A stretch of 22,904 bases of DNA from Deltaproteobacteria bacterium (GCA_021159525.1 JAGHEC010000472.1:1-22904), one strand, 5' to 3'; counted from the stretch's first letter, positions 14,106-22,215 are shown. Numbers and translations: made by a program. Notes: generated from the letters alone by a model not told the origin.

Positions 14106-14138
14106 ATCAGCTCAATAATTCGGGGGATAACAGCGAAC
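14106..14138 (-). repeat. Dispersed repeat copy C, 33 bp
   Basis: The 33 bases starting ATCAGCTCAATAATT and ending GGGATAACAGCGAAC recur in the same orientation at 22628-22660 with one mismatch. Here they sit 15-47 nt upstream of the minus-strand PFK-2/FBPase-2 ATG, overlapping its probable leader. The second copy also precedes a minus-strand gene. Confidence 0.8.
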
Positions 14139-14305
14139 TTTAGCGCCCAAAATCTGCTTTTGGATGGGCACGAGCTATTACGATTCGTGCAGCAAGAGAT
14201 GATTATCGAAGATCTGCACTGGCTGCGACTGCATCTTTTCCGCCTGCCTCCGCGAACCGGAATCCGGCGCGGCGTGAGCAGTTGCGGCAGCGGACCATTA
14301 TCATC

Positions 14306-14333
14306 TTGAAGTTTGTCTGAAATGATCTATAAT
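14306..14333 (+). promoter_or_regulatory. Sigma-70-like promoter of the BAX-inhibitor gene
   Basis: TTGAAG (14306-14311), a 16-bp spacer and a perfect TATAAT (14328-14333) lie 68 nt before the ATG at 14402. Confidence 0.7.
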
Positions 14334-14401
14334 ATGAAGATCATATCGACTAAATCAAGGAAATTCCCTGCACCCGCAGGCTCAACCGGGAGGAGACAAC
14401 C

Positions 14402-15106
14402 ATGGCGCAGACATCCATAACGCGATCGCGTACCGAAGTACTGGTCAATGATTTTGTGAGGAGCGTATACAACTGGATGGGGCTGGGGCTATGCCTGACC
14501 GGGGTGGTGGCCTTCTATGTCTCGAGCAGTGAGACAATGCTCCGCCTCGTCTTTGGAAATCCAATCATCTTTTTTATCCTCATTATTGCCGAGCTGGGGA
14601 TGGTTTTTGCTCTGGCCGGGGCTGTGAACCGGATGAGCGCAGGGACGGCCACATCCCTTTTTGTGATCTATTCCGCCTTAAACGGCGTAACCCTGTCGTT
14701 CATATTCCTGGCATACACCCGGACCTCCATTGTAAGTACCTTTTTTATCTGCGCAGGCACATTTGTGGCGTGCAGCATCTACGGGTGGACTGCTAAAAAG
14801 GACCTAACCTCGTGGGGCGGGTTTTTGACCATGGGGCTGATCGGGATCATCATCGCCTCGCTGGTGAATATGTTTATCCGGAGCAGCGCCATGAGCATGA
14901 TCATCAGCTATATAGGGGTCATTGTCTTTGTAGGGCTGACGGCCTATGACACCCAGAAGCTCAAAAACATGGCCCTGACCCAGCCGGCCGGGGTGGAGGC
15001 CGGGGTGGTCCGAAAGGGGGCGATCTTAGGCGCCCTCTCCCTTTATCTTGATTTTATCAATTTGTTTCTGATGCTCCTGCGGATATTCGGGGCCTCTCGG
15101 GAATAG
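14402..15106 (+). CDS. BAX inhibitor-1/YccA family membrane protein
   Basis: The 234-residue protein has about seven hydrophobic segments after a short polar N terminus, for example WMGLGLCLTGVVAFYVSS, IIFFILIIAELGMVFALAG and GFLTMGLIGIIIASLVNMFI. It carries the family signature IGVIVFVGLTAYDTQKLKNM near 178-197, and ALSLYLDFINLFLMLLRIFG near the C terminus. Family members (TMBIM, E. coli YbhL/YccA, B. subtilis YetJ) are pH-sensitive Ca2+ leak channels or modulators of membrane proteolysis; its role here is unknown. GGGAGGAG precedes the ATG and a promoter lies at 14306-14333. The radical SAM gene begins 128 nt downstream. Confidence 0.93.
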   Translation: MAQTSITRSRTEVLVNDFVRSVYNWMGLGLCLTGVVAFYVSSSETMLRLVFGNPIIFFILIIAELGMVFALAGAVNRMSAGTATSLFVIYSALNGVTLSFIFLAYTRTSIVSTFFICAGTFVACSIYGWTAKKDLTSWGGFLTMGLIGIIIASLVNMFIRSSAMSMIISYIGVIVFVGLTAYDTQKLKNMALTQPAGVEAGVVRKGAILGALSLYLDFINLFLMLLRIFGASRE

Positions 15107-15234
15107 AAGTCAGCCGGGGGATGGTTGCATACGCCCTCTCCCCTCGAGCTTCCATCCCATCGCGCCTTGCGCATGCAGCACCCCCCGGGGGAGCCGATTC
15201 CCTCCCAGGGGGAACTTTCAAAAGCTGATCGAAC

Positions 15235-16170
15235 ATGAGCCAGCCTGCCTACCTGGACCTTTACAAGGCCGGCCGTTTTCAGGATAGGGTGAATAAGGCC
15301 CTGGATCTGATGGCGGCCTGCCGGATCTGCCCCCGAAAGTGCGGGGTGAACCGGCTGAACGGGGCAACCGGATACTGCCGCACCGGCCGGCAGGCAAGGG
15401 TAGCCAGCTACAACGCCCACTTCGGGGAAGAGGCGCCCCTGGTGGGCCGGAACGGTTCAGGGACCATATTTTTCAGCTCGTGCAACCTCCTTTGCAGCTT
15501 CTGCCAGAACTACGAAATCAGCCATCTCAATGAAGGGGTCGAGGTCCGGCCTGAGCAGATTGCCGGCATGATGCTTCAGCTCATGGAGAGGGGATGCCAC
15601 AACATTAACCTGGTGACCCCCACGCATGTGGCGCCCCAGATCTTGGAGGCCCTTGAGATCGCCATTGCACGGGGACTCGCCGTTCCCGTTGTCTACAATT
15701 CAGGCGGGTACGAGAGCGTGGAGACCCTGAACCTCCTGGACGGTATTGTGGACATATATATGCCGGATTTCAAGTTCTGGGAGAGTGCCTGGGCAGAGCG
15801 GTTCTGTCATGCGCCTGACTATCCGGATGTGGCGAGGGCCGCGATTCGCGAGATGCACCGCCAGGTGGGGGATCTGGAAATCAACGAAGAAGGAATCGCG
15901 GTCCGGGGTCTCCTGGTCCGGCATCTCGTTATGCCCGACAACATTGCAGGGACCGAGGCGGTCATGAATTTTCTGGCCGGCGAGATATCCCCCGATACCT
16001 ATGTGAATGTCATGGATCAGTATCGGCCCTGCGGCCAGGCAGGCCGGGAGCCTGTCATCAACCGGAGGCTGACGGCCCGGGAATACAGGGAGGCCGTGGC
16101 CGCGGCCAAAAACGCTGGGCTTCATCGGCTGGACCAGAGGGAACTGCCCCGCATTATCTTCGGCTTCTGA
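15235..16170 (+). CDS. COG1313-type radical SAM protein (PflX-like)
   Basis: The 311-residue protein has an N-terminal cysteine cluster (CRICPRKCGVNR, then GYCRTG, about 30-58). The radical SAM cluster motif CNLLCSFCQN follows near 83-92, after GSGTIFFSS. Characteristic blocks are HNINLVTPTHVAPQILEAL near 123, PVVYNSGGYE near 150, VDIYMPDFKFW near 168, EMHRQVGDLEINEEGIAVRG near 205 and RHLVMPDNIAGTE near 226. These fit COG1313, usually annotated as a putative pyruvate formate-lyase activating enzyme-like protein, but no glycyl-radical enzyme is nearby and the substrate is unknown. The ribosome binding site is weak. Its stop is directly followed by the start of the phosphatase gene, so the two are likely one transcription unit. 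Confidence 0.92.
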   Translation: MSQPAYLDLYKAGRFQDRVNKALDLMAACRICPRKCGVNRLNGATGYCRTGRQARVASYNAHFGEEAPLVGRNGSGTIFFSSCNLLCSFCQNYEISHLNEGVEVRPEQIAGMMLQLMERGCHNINLVTPTHVAPQILEALEIAIARGLAVPVVYNSGGYESVETLNLLDGIVDIYMPDFKFWESAWAERFCHAPDYPDVARAAIREMHRQVGDLEINEEGIAVRGLLVRHLVMPDNIAGTEAVMNFLAGEISPDTYVNVMDQYRPCGQAGREPVINRRLTAREYREAVAAAKNAGLHRLDQRELPRIIFGF

Positions 16171-16173
16171 GTG

Positions 16174-16821
16174 ATGGAGAGGGAAAAGACGTTCATTGTG
16201 GGCGACATCCATGGATGTCTTCATATGCTGAAACGCCTGCTGGATAAGATCCCGTGGCGCCCCGGCCGGGACCGGCTTGTGTTTGTGGGCGACTGCATCG
16301 ACCGGGGACTTGATTCAAAGGCCGTGGTGGACTGCATCCTGGGCCTGATGCAAATGGACCCGTCCGTGATCTGTCTGCTGGGGAACCACGAGGCCATGCT
16401 CATGGACTACCTGGCCGGAGTAAACCAGGGCCTCTACCTTGCCAACCAAGGGATGACCACCTTGAAAACCTATATGGCGGAAAAACCGCATTCAGAGGAG
16501 GCCTTGATCCCTCCGGACCATATGGCCTTTTACCGTTCTCTCCCGCCCTTTATGGAACTGACCGGCTATTATGTGGTTCATGCCGGATTCCGACCCGGCA
16601 TTGAGATAGCTTTCCAGTCTGTTGAAGACATGATCTGGATCCGCGAACCCTTCATTTTTTCGGATTACGATTTCGGGAAAAAGGTGATTTTCGGCCATAC
16701 GCCCTTTCCGCGTCCCCTGAGCATGGCAAACAAGATCGGCATCGATACCGGTGCTGTCTATGGAAACCGGCTTACCTGCATTGAACTCCCGGAAGAACAG
16801 TTTTATTCTGTTGCGGCCTGA
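16174..16821 (+). CDS. PP2A-like metallophosphoesterase (serine/threonine phosphatase)
   Basis: The 215-residue protein carries the dinuclear-metal phosphatase motifs in order: GDIHG (near 10), GDCIDRG (near 40), GNHEAML (near 70), HAGFRPG (near 138) and GHTPF (near 176). These are typical of bacterial PP1/PP2A-like PrpA/PphA proteins and of ApaH/PrpE-type nucleotide hydrolases; the sequence alone does not separate protein phosphatase from dinucleoside polyphosphatase. ATG 16174 is chosen; a GTG one codon earlier abuts the upstream stop. No Shine-Dalgarno is visible, so translation is probably coupled to the radical SAM gene. Its stop lies 6 nt from the convergent fbp stop. Confidence 0.88.
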   Translation: MEREKTFIVGDIHGCLHMLKRLLDKIPWRPGRDRLVFVGDCIDRGLDSKAVVDCILGLMQMDPSVICLLGNHEAMLMDYLAGVNQGLYLANQGMTTLKTYMAEKPHSEEALIPPDHMAFYRSLPPFMELTGYYVVHAGFRPGIEIAFQSVEDMIWIREPFIFSDYDFGKKVIFGHTPFPRPLSMANKIGIDTGAVYGNRLTCIELPEEQFYSVAA

Positions 16822-16827
16822 CCAATC

Positions 16828-17868
16828 TCATCGCAACTTTCTCTTTCCACTGATGAACTCCTCCGCGATCAGGACATCTTCCCTGCTTCCGATGTAAAGC
16901 GGAACGCGCTGATGGAATTCCATGGGCTGGATCTCCAGGATGGGCCCGTTCCCGTTGCTGGCATATCCGCCCGCCTCTTTGACCACCAGGGCCAGGGGAT
17001 TGGCCTCCACCATGAGCCGCAGCTTGCCGCTCGGCTTCTTGGGATCCTTGTTGTCCGCAGGATACATGAATATCCCTCCCTTCAGGAGGTTGCGGTGGAA
17101 ATCGGCCACCAGGCTCCCGATGTACCTGGAGGTGTAGGGCCTGCCGCTGTCCTTGTCCCTGGATTTAAAATAATCCACCAGGGCCCGGGTCTTTTCGTCC
17201 CAGTAGGCAACATTTCCTTCATTGACGCTGTAGATCTTTCCTTTCTCCGGGATGCGGATATTCTCATGAGACAGGAGAAACTCGCCAACGCTCGGATACA
17301 GAGTGAACCCATGGACCCCGGTCCCGTTTCCGGTGGTATAAACCATCATGGTGCTTGATCCATAGATGAAATATCCCGCGGCTACCTGGTTCAATCCAGG
17401 TTGCAATACATCGTTCATGAGCATCTCGATATCGGTTTCGTCGCTTGTTTTTTTGTAGATGCCGAATATGGTCCCGATGCTAACGTTGACGTCGATATTG
17501 GAAGACCCGTCCAAAGGATCAAACACAATGATGTAGGGTCCTTTGGGATATTGGGATGGAATCTCGATTAGGTCTGCATTTTCCTCAGACCCCATGCAGC
17601 AGAGCTGTCCTACATGCTGCATCCGTTCGATTATGACGCTGTTGGCGAATACGTCCAGTTTCTGTACCTGTTCATCCTGCACATTGATGCGGCCGGTGGA
17701 CCCGAGAATATCTGCGAGCCCTGCCTTGTTGACCTCCCTCGAAATCACCTTTGCGGCGACGATCAGTTCATTTAGAAGGGTGGTAAAGGCGCCGGTTGCC
17801 TCTGGATTCTGCCGCTGCTGTTGCAGAATATGCTGCGTAATCGTGATGCCGACCCCCTTTTTTGCCAT
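16828..17868 (-). CDS. fbp: Fructose-1,6-bisphosphatase class I
   Basis: FBPase removes the 1-phosphate of fructose-1,6-bisphosphate in gluconeogenesis. The 346-residue protein has NKAGLADILGSTGRINVQDEQVQKLDVFAN (47-76), the metal-binding SEEN (94-97), FDPLDGSSNIDVNVSIGTIFGIYKK from 116, RYIGSLVADFHRNLLKGGIFMYP near 238, and SGKLRLMVEANPLALV near 275. In mammalian FBPase the AMP site includes a Thr-Gly-Glu segment and a Lys-Tyr pair before FDPLDG. Here the equivalents read TGAF and PY, so two AMP ligands appear changed (aligned by eye). A strong GGAGG lies 7 nt before the ATG. It is downstream of a REC protein on the same strand and 2.7 kb from a PFK-2/FBPase-2 gene. Confidence 0.96.
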   Translation of the reverse strand: MAKKGVGITITQHILQQQRQNPEATGAFTTLLNELIVAAKVISREVNKAGLADILGSTGRINVQDEQVQKLDVFANSVIIERMQHVGQLCCMGSEENADLIEIPSQYPKGPYIIVFDPLDGSSNIDVNVSIGTIFGIYKKTSDETDIEMLMNDVLQPGLNQVAAGYFIYGSSTMMVYTTGNGTGVHGFTLYPSVGEFLLSHENIRIPEKGKIYSVNEGNVAYWDEKTRALVDYFKSRDKDSGRPYTSRYIGSLVADFHRNLLKGGIFMYPADNKDPKKPSGKLRLMVEANPLALVVKEAGGYASNGNGPILEIQPMEFHQRVPLYIGSREDVLIAEEFISGKRKLR

Positions 17869-17968
17869 GATGTAACCTCCTTCTTAATCCTTATGATTAA
17901 AAGATTCCGGAATTCCCGAATGCCTCCTGCAAGAGCTTGCTGATTTCATGCCCCGATTTCTGAACCTG

Positions 17969-18457
17969 TCAGTATTTCAAGAGAGAGTTCCAGAACTCGG
18001 GATCATCGTCCTTCCAGTTGGGACCGAACCGCTTGTCGCAAAAACCGCTTAGTCGCTCATACCACTTGATAAAGACATTCTTCTTTTTTTCAATAGCCTC
18101 CAGGATGTCGGCCAGAAATACATCCACCCGGGCGATTTCATCTTTGGGCACATAGTAGGCGGCCCCTTTTTGAAACGACTTTTTCAGGTTGACTTGGGAA
18201 AGGGCATGGGCTGTGAGCATCAGGGCCGGGATCTCCCGTTTGGTGGCGATCTCCAGCAGCTCATATCCCCGAACCCCCATGATATCCAGGACGGCCGCGT
18301 GGTAATAATTGGATTCAAGGAGTTTCTTGGCCTCTTCAAAGCTGGATGCCCTGTCCAGCTTGCACATTTCCAGAAGTTCGGCAAGAAAATCGAGGATATC
18401 CTCCTCATCGTCCACGATCAAAATCCGTTTTCCCTTTAGAATTTTTCTGGGCTCCAT
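17969..18457 (-). CDS. Stand-alone response-regulator receiver (REC) protein
   Basis: The 162-residue protein is one REC domain with no DNA-binding output domain. It has the acidic pair D16/D17 (VDDEED), the phospho-acceptor D58 (LDIMGVRGYELL), T82 (MLTAHA) and K105 (VPKDE). A C-terminal extension of about 40 residues, KKKNVFIKWYERLSGFCDKR and FGPNWKDDDPEFWNSLLKY, is rich in aromatic residues and unfamiliar to me. A GGAGG site precedes the ATG. No histidine kinase is in the window. It lies between the AI-2E family gene (53 nt upstream) and fbp (100 nt downstream) on the same strand; cotranscription is plausible. Function is probably a phosphorylation-dependent protein partner or phosphorelay intermediate. 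Confidence 0.9.
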   Translation of the reverse strand: MEPRKILKGKRILIVDDEEDILDFLAELLEMCKLDRASSFEEAKKLLESNYYHAAVLDIMGVRGYELLEIATKREIPALMLTAHALSQVNLKKSFQKGAAYYVPKDEIARVDVFLADILEAIEKKKNVFIKWYERLSGFCDKRFGPNWKDDDPEFWNSLLKY

Positions 18458-18510
18458 ATTCTACCTCCTTAACGTTGTCGGGCGATGCAAATTTCGGTTC
18501 AGGCGGTCCG

Positions 18511-19560
18511 TTATTGATATTCAAGCCGGTAAATCTCCGCCAGTGTCAGAAACGTGGTAATGATCAGAGGACCGTAAATGATCCCCAAGATGCCGAACAG
18601 CTTGATTCCCCCCAGAATGCCGAAAAACACGAGGAGGGCGTTCATCTGCATGCCCTGCCCGATCATCCTGGGCTTCAACAGGTACTCCACAATGGAGCTG
18701 TAGGTCATGTTGTAGACGAGATAACCCAGGGCAAGGCCCGTTTTCCCCTGGATCAACAGGATGACCGTAGCCGGTACGAACACGGCGGTGGCCCCCACGA
18801 TAGGGAGAAATGCCATGAAAGTGATCACCGTCCCCCATAAAAAGGGCGAGCCAAGGCCGAAGAGATAAAAACCGAATCCACCGATGATGCCCTGAATAAT
18901 GCCCGACAGGCCGTTCCCCACGATCAAGGCCCTTCCCATCTCCTGAAATTTCCCGGTTACCTTTTCGAGCTGCTCCCTCGGCATCGGCATCAGCTCGATA
19001 AGATAGGCCTTCAGGCGTTTACCATCCTGAAAAAGGTAGAAGATGGTCATCATCATGAGAAAAAAATGGACGAGAAAACTGAGCATATTCGAGGCCACGG
19101 AGCGAATCTGGCTGTAGAGGAACAGCCCCACTCTTTTCCCGAGGGCGTCCGCCAGTTCCTCCACTGTGTCCGGGGTAATGGTAAGCCCGGTCATCTTGCC
19201 GAATTTCCTGAGGCGCTCGGCCCACACCGGATCATGCTCGATAAATTCCTGGATCCGATTTACAGAGACCTCGCTGCTGCTCCACCGGTAAAAATCGAAG
19301 GCCTCATTGGAGAGGGTTCCCACAAACCAGCCTACTGGAATGATCAGTACGAGCAGTATGAAGAGGGTCATGCACAGGGCCGCGGCCGTTTCTCTGTTGT
19401 GAAGACCCCTTTTGACCCGGTTGTACGGGGGATAAAAAACGCTCCCGATGAGAAGCGCAAGTATTATCGCCGACATATAGGTCCACAACAGCTTCAGGAG
19501 AAGGAGCAGGGAACAGACCAGGAATATGAGAAACAGGCCGGTGCCATACTTTTTTTCCAT
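18511..19560 (-). CDS. AI-2E family (UPF0118/PerM) membrane transporter
   Basis: The 349-residue protein begins MEKKYGTGLFLIFLVCSLLLLLK and has about eight hydrophobic segments in two clusters around a polar middle region (about 80-150). Family landmarks are LALLIGSVFYPPYNRVKR near 37, MMMTIFYLFQDGKRLKAYL near 178, GIIQGIIGGFGFYLFGLGSPFLWG near 224, AFLPIVGATAVFVPATV near 254 and ILGIIYGPLIITTFLTL near 325. Family members export small molecules or ions (Na+/H+ antiport in some, AI-2 in one), so substrate is open. The ATG at 19560 is preferred over a start 17 codons upstream because that extension would read through the promoter; GAAGGGG precedes it. Confidence 0.92.
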   Translation of the reverse strand: MEKKYGTGLFLIFLVCSLLLLLKLLWTYMSAIILALLIGSVFYPPYNRVKRGLHNRETAAALCMTLFILLVLIIPVGWFVGTLSNEAFDFYRWSSSEVSVNRIQEFIEHDPVWAERLRKFGKMTGLTITPDTVEELADALGKRVGLFLYSQIRSVASNMLSFLVHFFLMMMTIFYLFQDGKRLKAYLIELMPMPREQLEKVTGKFQEMGRALIVGNGLSGIIQGIIGGFGFYLFGLGSPFLWGTVITFMAFLPIVGATAVFVPATVILLIQGKTGLALGYLVYNMTYSSIVEYLLKPRMIGQGMQMNALLVFFGILGGIKLFGILGIIYGPLIITTFLTLAEIYRLEYQ

Positions 19561-19582
19561 AACAGTGACCCCTTCACGGAAC

Positions 19583-19611
19583 ACTATAATTCCCCGGGCC
19601 TGGATAGTCAA
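19583..19611 (-). promoter_or_regulatory. Sigma-70 promoter for the AI-2E family gene
   Basis: On the minus strand TTGACT (19611-19606), a 17-bp spacer and TATAGT (19588-19583) form a near-consensus promoter in the 75-bp gap after thiM. Transcription would start about 15 nt before the ATG, giving a very short leader. Confidence 0.75.
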
Positions 19612-19635
19612 AGCAATTAAAGGCGGGGAAAAGGT

Positions 19636-20457
19636 TCACAAGTTCCGCGCTGAAGTGATCCTGGCCTCCCTGCTCAGGGTGTCTCTGTCCATCCGGTACA
19701 GGGTGTCAAGAAGGGCCGTCTGAAATGAGCCCGGACCCGAGGCGGAAACAGCGGCCTGTTCGGCTGCCAGCCCGAAGTAGGCCAGGCCGCAGGCCGCAGC
19801 CGCTACAGGGTCGGTTTCCACGGCCAGAAACGCCCCGATCAGGGCCGTGGCAGTGCACCCGGCGCCGGTCACATACCCCATGAGTTGATGTCCGTTAAGG
19901 ACATTACAGACGCGCCCGCCATCGGTAACTACATCCACAGGTCCGGTGATGGCGAGAGTGGTACGGAGTTCTGCGGCAAGGGTGATGGCAGCCTCCTCGG
20001 CCTCTTCCACCCGGTGGATGGAATCCACCCCTTTGGTCCGGGATCCCTTACGGGCCAGGGAAAGGATCTCCGAGGCGTTTCCCCGGATCACACGGAGGGA
20101 GAGTTCATCCATGAGCCGCCTGGCAGATTCGGTCCTGAGCCGGGTTGCTCCGGACCCCACCGGGTCGAGGATGATGGGGATCTCGAGTTCATTCGCTTTT
20201 CTTCCGGCCGTGAGCATTGCATCCACCCACGATGTGCTCAGGGTGCCGATGTTGAGCACAAGGGCCCCGGCAAAGGCCACCATTTCCTCCACCTCTTCAG
20301 GCGCATGGGCCATGACGGGCGAGGCCCCGCAGGCCAGAAGGGCATTGGCAGTATAATTCATGACCACAAAATTGGTGATGTTGTGGATCAAGGGTTTTTT
20401 TTCACGTATCGCCTCAAGGGCTTCTGCGGCCCGTTGTCCAAGAACTGAATCTGACAT
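19636..20457 (-). CDS. thiM: Hydroxyethylthiazole kinase
   Basis: ThiM phosphorylates 4-methyl-5-(2-hydroxyethyl)thiazole, a thiamine salvage step. The 273-residue protein has PLIHNITNFVVMNYTANALLA near 22-42, GASPVMAHAPEEVEEM near 44, LVLNIGTL near 67, PIILDPVGSGATRLRTE near 93, VIRGNASEI near 119, and the catalytic GAGCTATALIGAF near 206-218. These are the ribokinase-like ThiM signatures. Its length is normal. It starts 12 nt after the thiL stop and ends the thiE-thiL-thiM group. A thiM in a de novo-looking cluster suggests the cell can also take up thiazole; thiD, thiG and thiC are not in this window. Confidence 0.95.
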   Translation of the reverse strand: MSDSVLGQRAAEALEAIREKKPLIHNITNFVVMNYTANALLACGASPVMAHAPEEVEEMVAFAGALVLNIGTLSTSWVDAMLTAGRKANELEIPIILDPVGSGATRLRTESARRLMDELSLRVIRGNASEILSLARKGSRTKGVDSIHRVEEAEEAAITLAAELRTTLAITGPVDVVTDGGRVCNVLNGHQLMGYVTGAGCTATALIGAFLAVETDPVAAAACGLAYFGLAAEQAAVSASGPGSFQTALLDTLYRMDRDTLSREARITSARNL

Positions 20458-20469
20458 TTGCCTGTTTCC

Positions 20470-21504
20470 TCACTGGTAAAAATGGTTCCACCCTGATCGG
20501 CCTAATTTGCGGACAAGGCCGTCGGGCGATGTCATGGAGATAACTCCCTCGCCTTCTGACGGCGGTGTGATCTCACCGATGGCGGTAATCGGAAGAGGCC
20601 CCGAAGCGGCAACGACAGATACTATCTCTTCTACCTTTTCCGGGGGACAGGTAATGATCAGCTCATAGTCATCGCTGCTCCCCAGAACGAACTCTATCGG
20701 GTCCCTTTGCAACTGCCGGGCCGCCTCCCGGAGGGGCGGCCTGAGAGGGAGGCCTTTCTGATGGAGCCGGGCCCCCACCCTGCTCTGGTCGCAGATATGG
20801 TCCAGGTCCCCGAGAAGCCCGTCGCTGATGTCGATCATGGCCGTTGCCAGGCCTGAACGGGCAATGGCCGCGCCCTCAATTGCCCTGTGAGAGGGAGTGA
20901 TGTATGCCTTTACCAGGGGATGGTCGCGCAGGCCGGGGGCAGATGGATCTGACAACAGGATCTGGAGTCCGGCGGCCGCCTCTCCAGGGTATCCGGTAAC
21001 CAGGATCACATCGCCCGGTCTGGCCGTGGATCGCCGCACCCATGTGCCCGAGGGGATTTCGCCGATGAGGGTGATATCGATAAAATCGGCCCCCCCGGAC
21101 CTGGTGATGTTGCCGCCCATGATCACCGCTTGAAAGGGTCTGAGGGCATCTAAAAATCCCATGTAGAGGGCATCCACATCCTCCGCCGGCGTGTTGGATT
21201 GAAGTCCCAGAGAGACCAGGGCATAGACAGGTGTCCCTCCCATGGCCCCGATATCGCTGATGTTGATGGTCATGGCCCGTCGTCCCAGGTCCAGGGCCGA
21301 GATATGGCGGGACAGATAGTGCCGGCCCTCCACCATCGTGTCGCAGGTCACGAGAAGGTCCATGCCGGGCCTGGGCCGGAAGGCGGCGCAGTCGTCTCCC
21401 ATCCCGATGACCAGTTCCCTCGGCCGGCCCCCTTCCTTCTGAAGGAGGGCCTCGATTCGATCAATGAGACCGAATTCCCCGATATCGGCCAGGGTCTCAG
21501 GCAT
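20470..21504 (-). CDS. thiL: Thiamine-monophosphate kinase
   Basis: ThiL phosphorylates thiamine monophosphate to the cofactor thiamine diphosphate. The 344-residue protein begins MPETLADIGEFGLIDRI and shows GMGDDCAAF near 34-42, VTCDTMVEGRHYL near 51-63, RRAMTINISDIGAMGGTP near 75-92, MGGNITR near 125, VTGYPGEAAAGLQ near 156, DISDGLLGDLDHIC near 218-231 and GSSDDYELIITCP near 266. These follow the ThiL/PurM-like pattern. The ATG at 21504 has AAGGAG 4 nt upstream inside thiE and overlaps the thiE stop by 8 nt, implying coupling; a 34-codon extension is rejected because it is antisense-like and lacks family similarity. Confidence 0.95.
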   Translation of the reverse strand: MPETLADIGEFGLIDRIEALLQKEGGRPRELVIGMGDDCAAFRPRPGMDLLVTCDTMVEGRHYLSRHISALDLGRRAMTINISDIGAMGGTPVYALVSLGLQSNTPAEDVDALYMGFLDALRPFQAVIMGGNITRSGGADFIDITLIGEIPSGTWVRRSTARPGDVILVTGYPGEAAAGLQILLSDPSAPGLRDHPLVKAYITPSHRAIEGAAIARSGLATAMIDISDGLLGDLDHICDQSRVGARLHQKGLPLRPPLREAARQLQRDPIEFVLGSSDDYELIITCPPEKVEEIVSVVAASGPLPITAIGEITPPSEGEGVISMTSPDGLVRKLGRSGWNHFYQ

Positions 21505-22147
21505 GGGTCTCCTTGGGTGGTGTCGGCCAGAGGAGCTCCCGGAGCGCCTGGGCTGCCTTACGGGGGTCTTTCTGACAGCAGACCGCGGAAATGACAGCGA
21601 TCCCATGTGCCCCGGCCTTTACGACCGCAGGGGCGTTTTCAAGACCGATCCCGCCGATGGCGATGATGGGAACCGGGACGGCCTCGACCACCTTTTTCAG
21701 GGTCTCGATGCCGCTTGCAGGGCCGGCGTCGTCTTTGGAGCCCGTAGGAAATACAGGGCCGAAGCCCACATAATCGGCCCCCTCTGAAAGGCATTTGCGG
21801 GCCTCCTCCAGGGTGGCTGCGGAACCGCCGATAATGGTGTCTTTTCCCAACAGTTTCCTTGCGAAGGAAATGGGGAAATCGTCCTGACCCAGGTGTACGC
21901 CGTCGGCCCGGGCGGCCATGGCCACGTCGATCCGGTCATTCACGATAAAGGCCGCGCCCCCGTCCGCACAGACGCGCTTCATCTTTTTGGCGATGGCTGT
22001 CAGCTCACGGGTGGATCCCTGCTTCTGGCGGAACTGGATTACGTGTGCACCTCCGGCAATGGCCATCTCGGCCAGTTCCACATGGGAAAACCGGGATTGC
22101 AGGACCGTATCGGTAAGGACGTGGAATCTTCCAATTTCTTGAATCAT
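21497..22147 (-). CDS. thiE: Thiamine-phosphate synthase
   Basis: ThiE joins HMP-pyrophosphate and thiazole phosphate to thiamine monophosphate. The 216-residue TIM-barrel protein has FHVLTD (8-13), GGAHVIQFRQKQGSTREL near 32-49 and FIVNDRIDVAMAARADGVHLGQDD near 67-90. GGSAATLEEA (109-118), ADYVGFGPVFPTGSKDDAGP near 124 and PIIAIGGIGLENAPAVVKAGAHGIAVISAV near 161 complete the pattern. All match the family. No Shine-Dalgarno is clear. I looked for a TPP riboswitch in the 120 nt upstream and found no thi-box core. thiE is the first gene of thiE-thiL-thiM. Confidence 0.95.
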   Translation of the reverse strand: MIQEIGRFHVLTDTVLQSRFSHVELAEMAIAGGAHVIQFRQKQGSTRELTAIAKKMKRVCADGGAAFIVNDRIDVAMAARADGVHLGQDDFPISFARKLLGKDTIIGGSAATLEEARKCLSEGADYVGFGPVFPTGSKDDAGPASGIETLKKVVEAVPVPIIAIGGIGLENAPAVVKAGAHGIAVISAVCCQKDPRKAAQALRELLWPTPPKETHA

Positions 22148-22215
22148 GTCAATTAACGCCTGATCTTGGATGTACTCGCGCTACTTGTTGTTCCTCGCAA
22201 CTGCGATCCGCTTCA

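Larger units (their letters stand above)
14092..14401. other. Divergent intergenic region with repeat copy C and several small hairpins
   Basis: The 310 bp between the PFK-2 gene and the BAX-inhibitor gene contain the 33-bp repeat at 14106-14138. Several imperfect stems follow: GCCCAAAA with TTTTGG-GGGC (about 14145-14170), CACGA with TCGTG, and CCGGA with TCCGG. The plus-strand promoter is at 14306-14333. No coding frame is convincing. The dense pairing could mark a mobile repeat or a structured leader. Confidence 0.5.

Noticed and set aside
14140..14300. Possible structured RNA in the hairpin-rich region before the BAX-inhibitor gene
   Set aside because: Stems are short and imperfect and match no RNA class I recognise; described as an intergenic region only.
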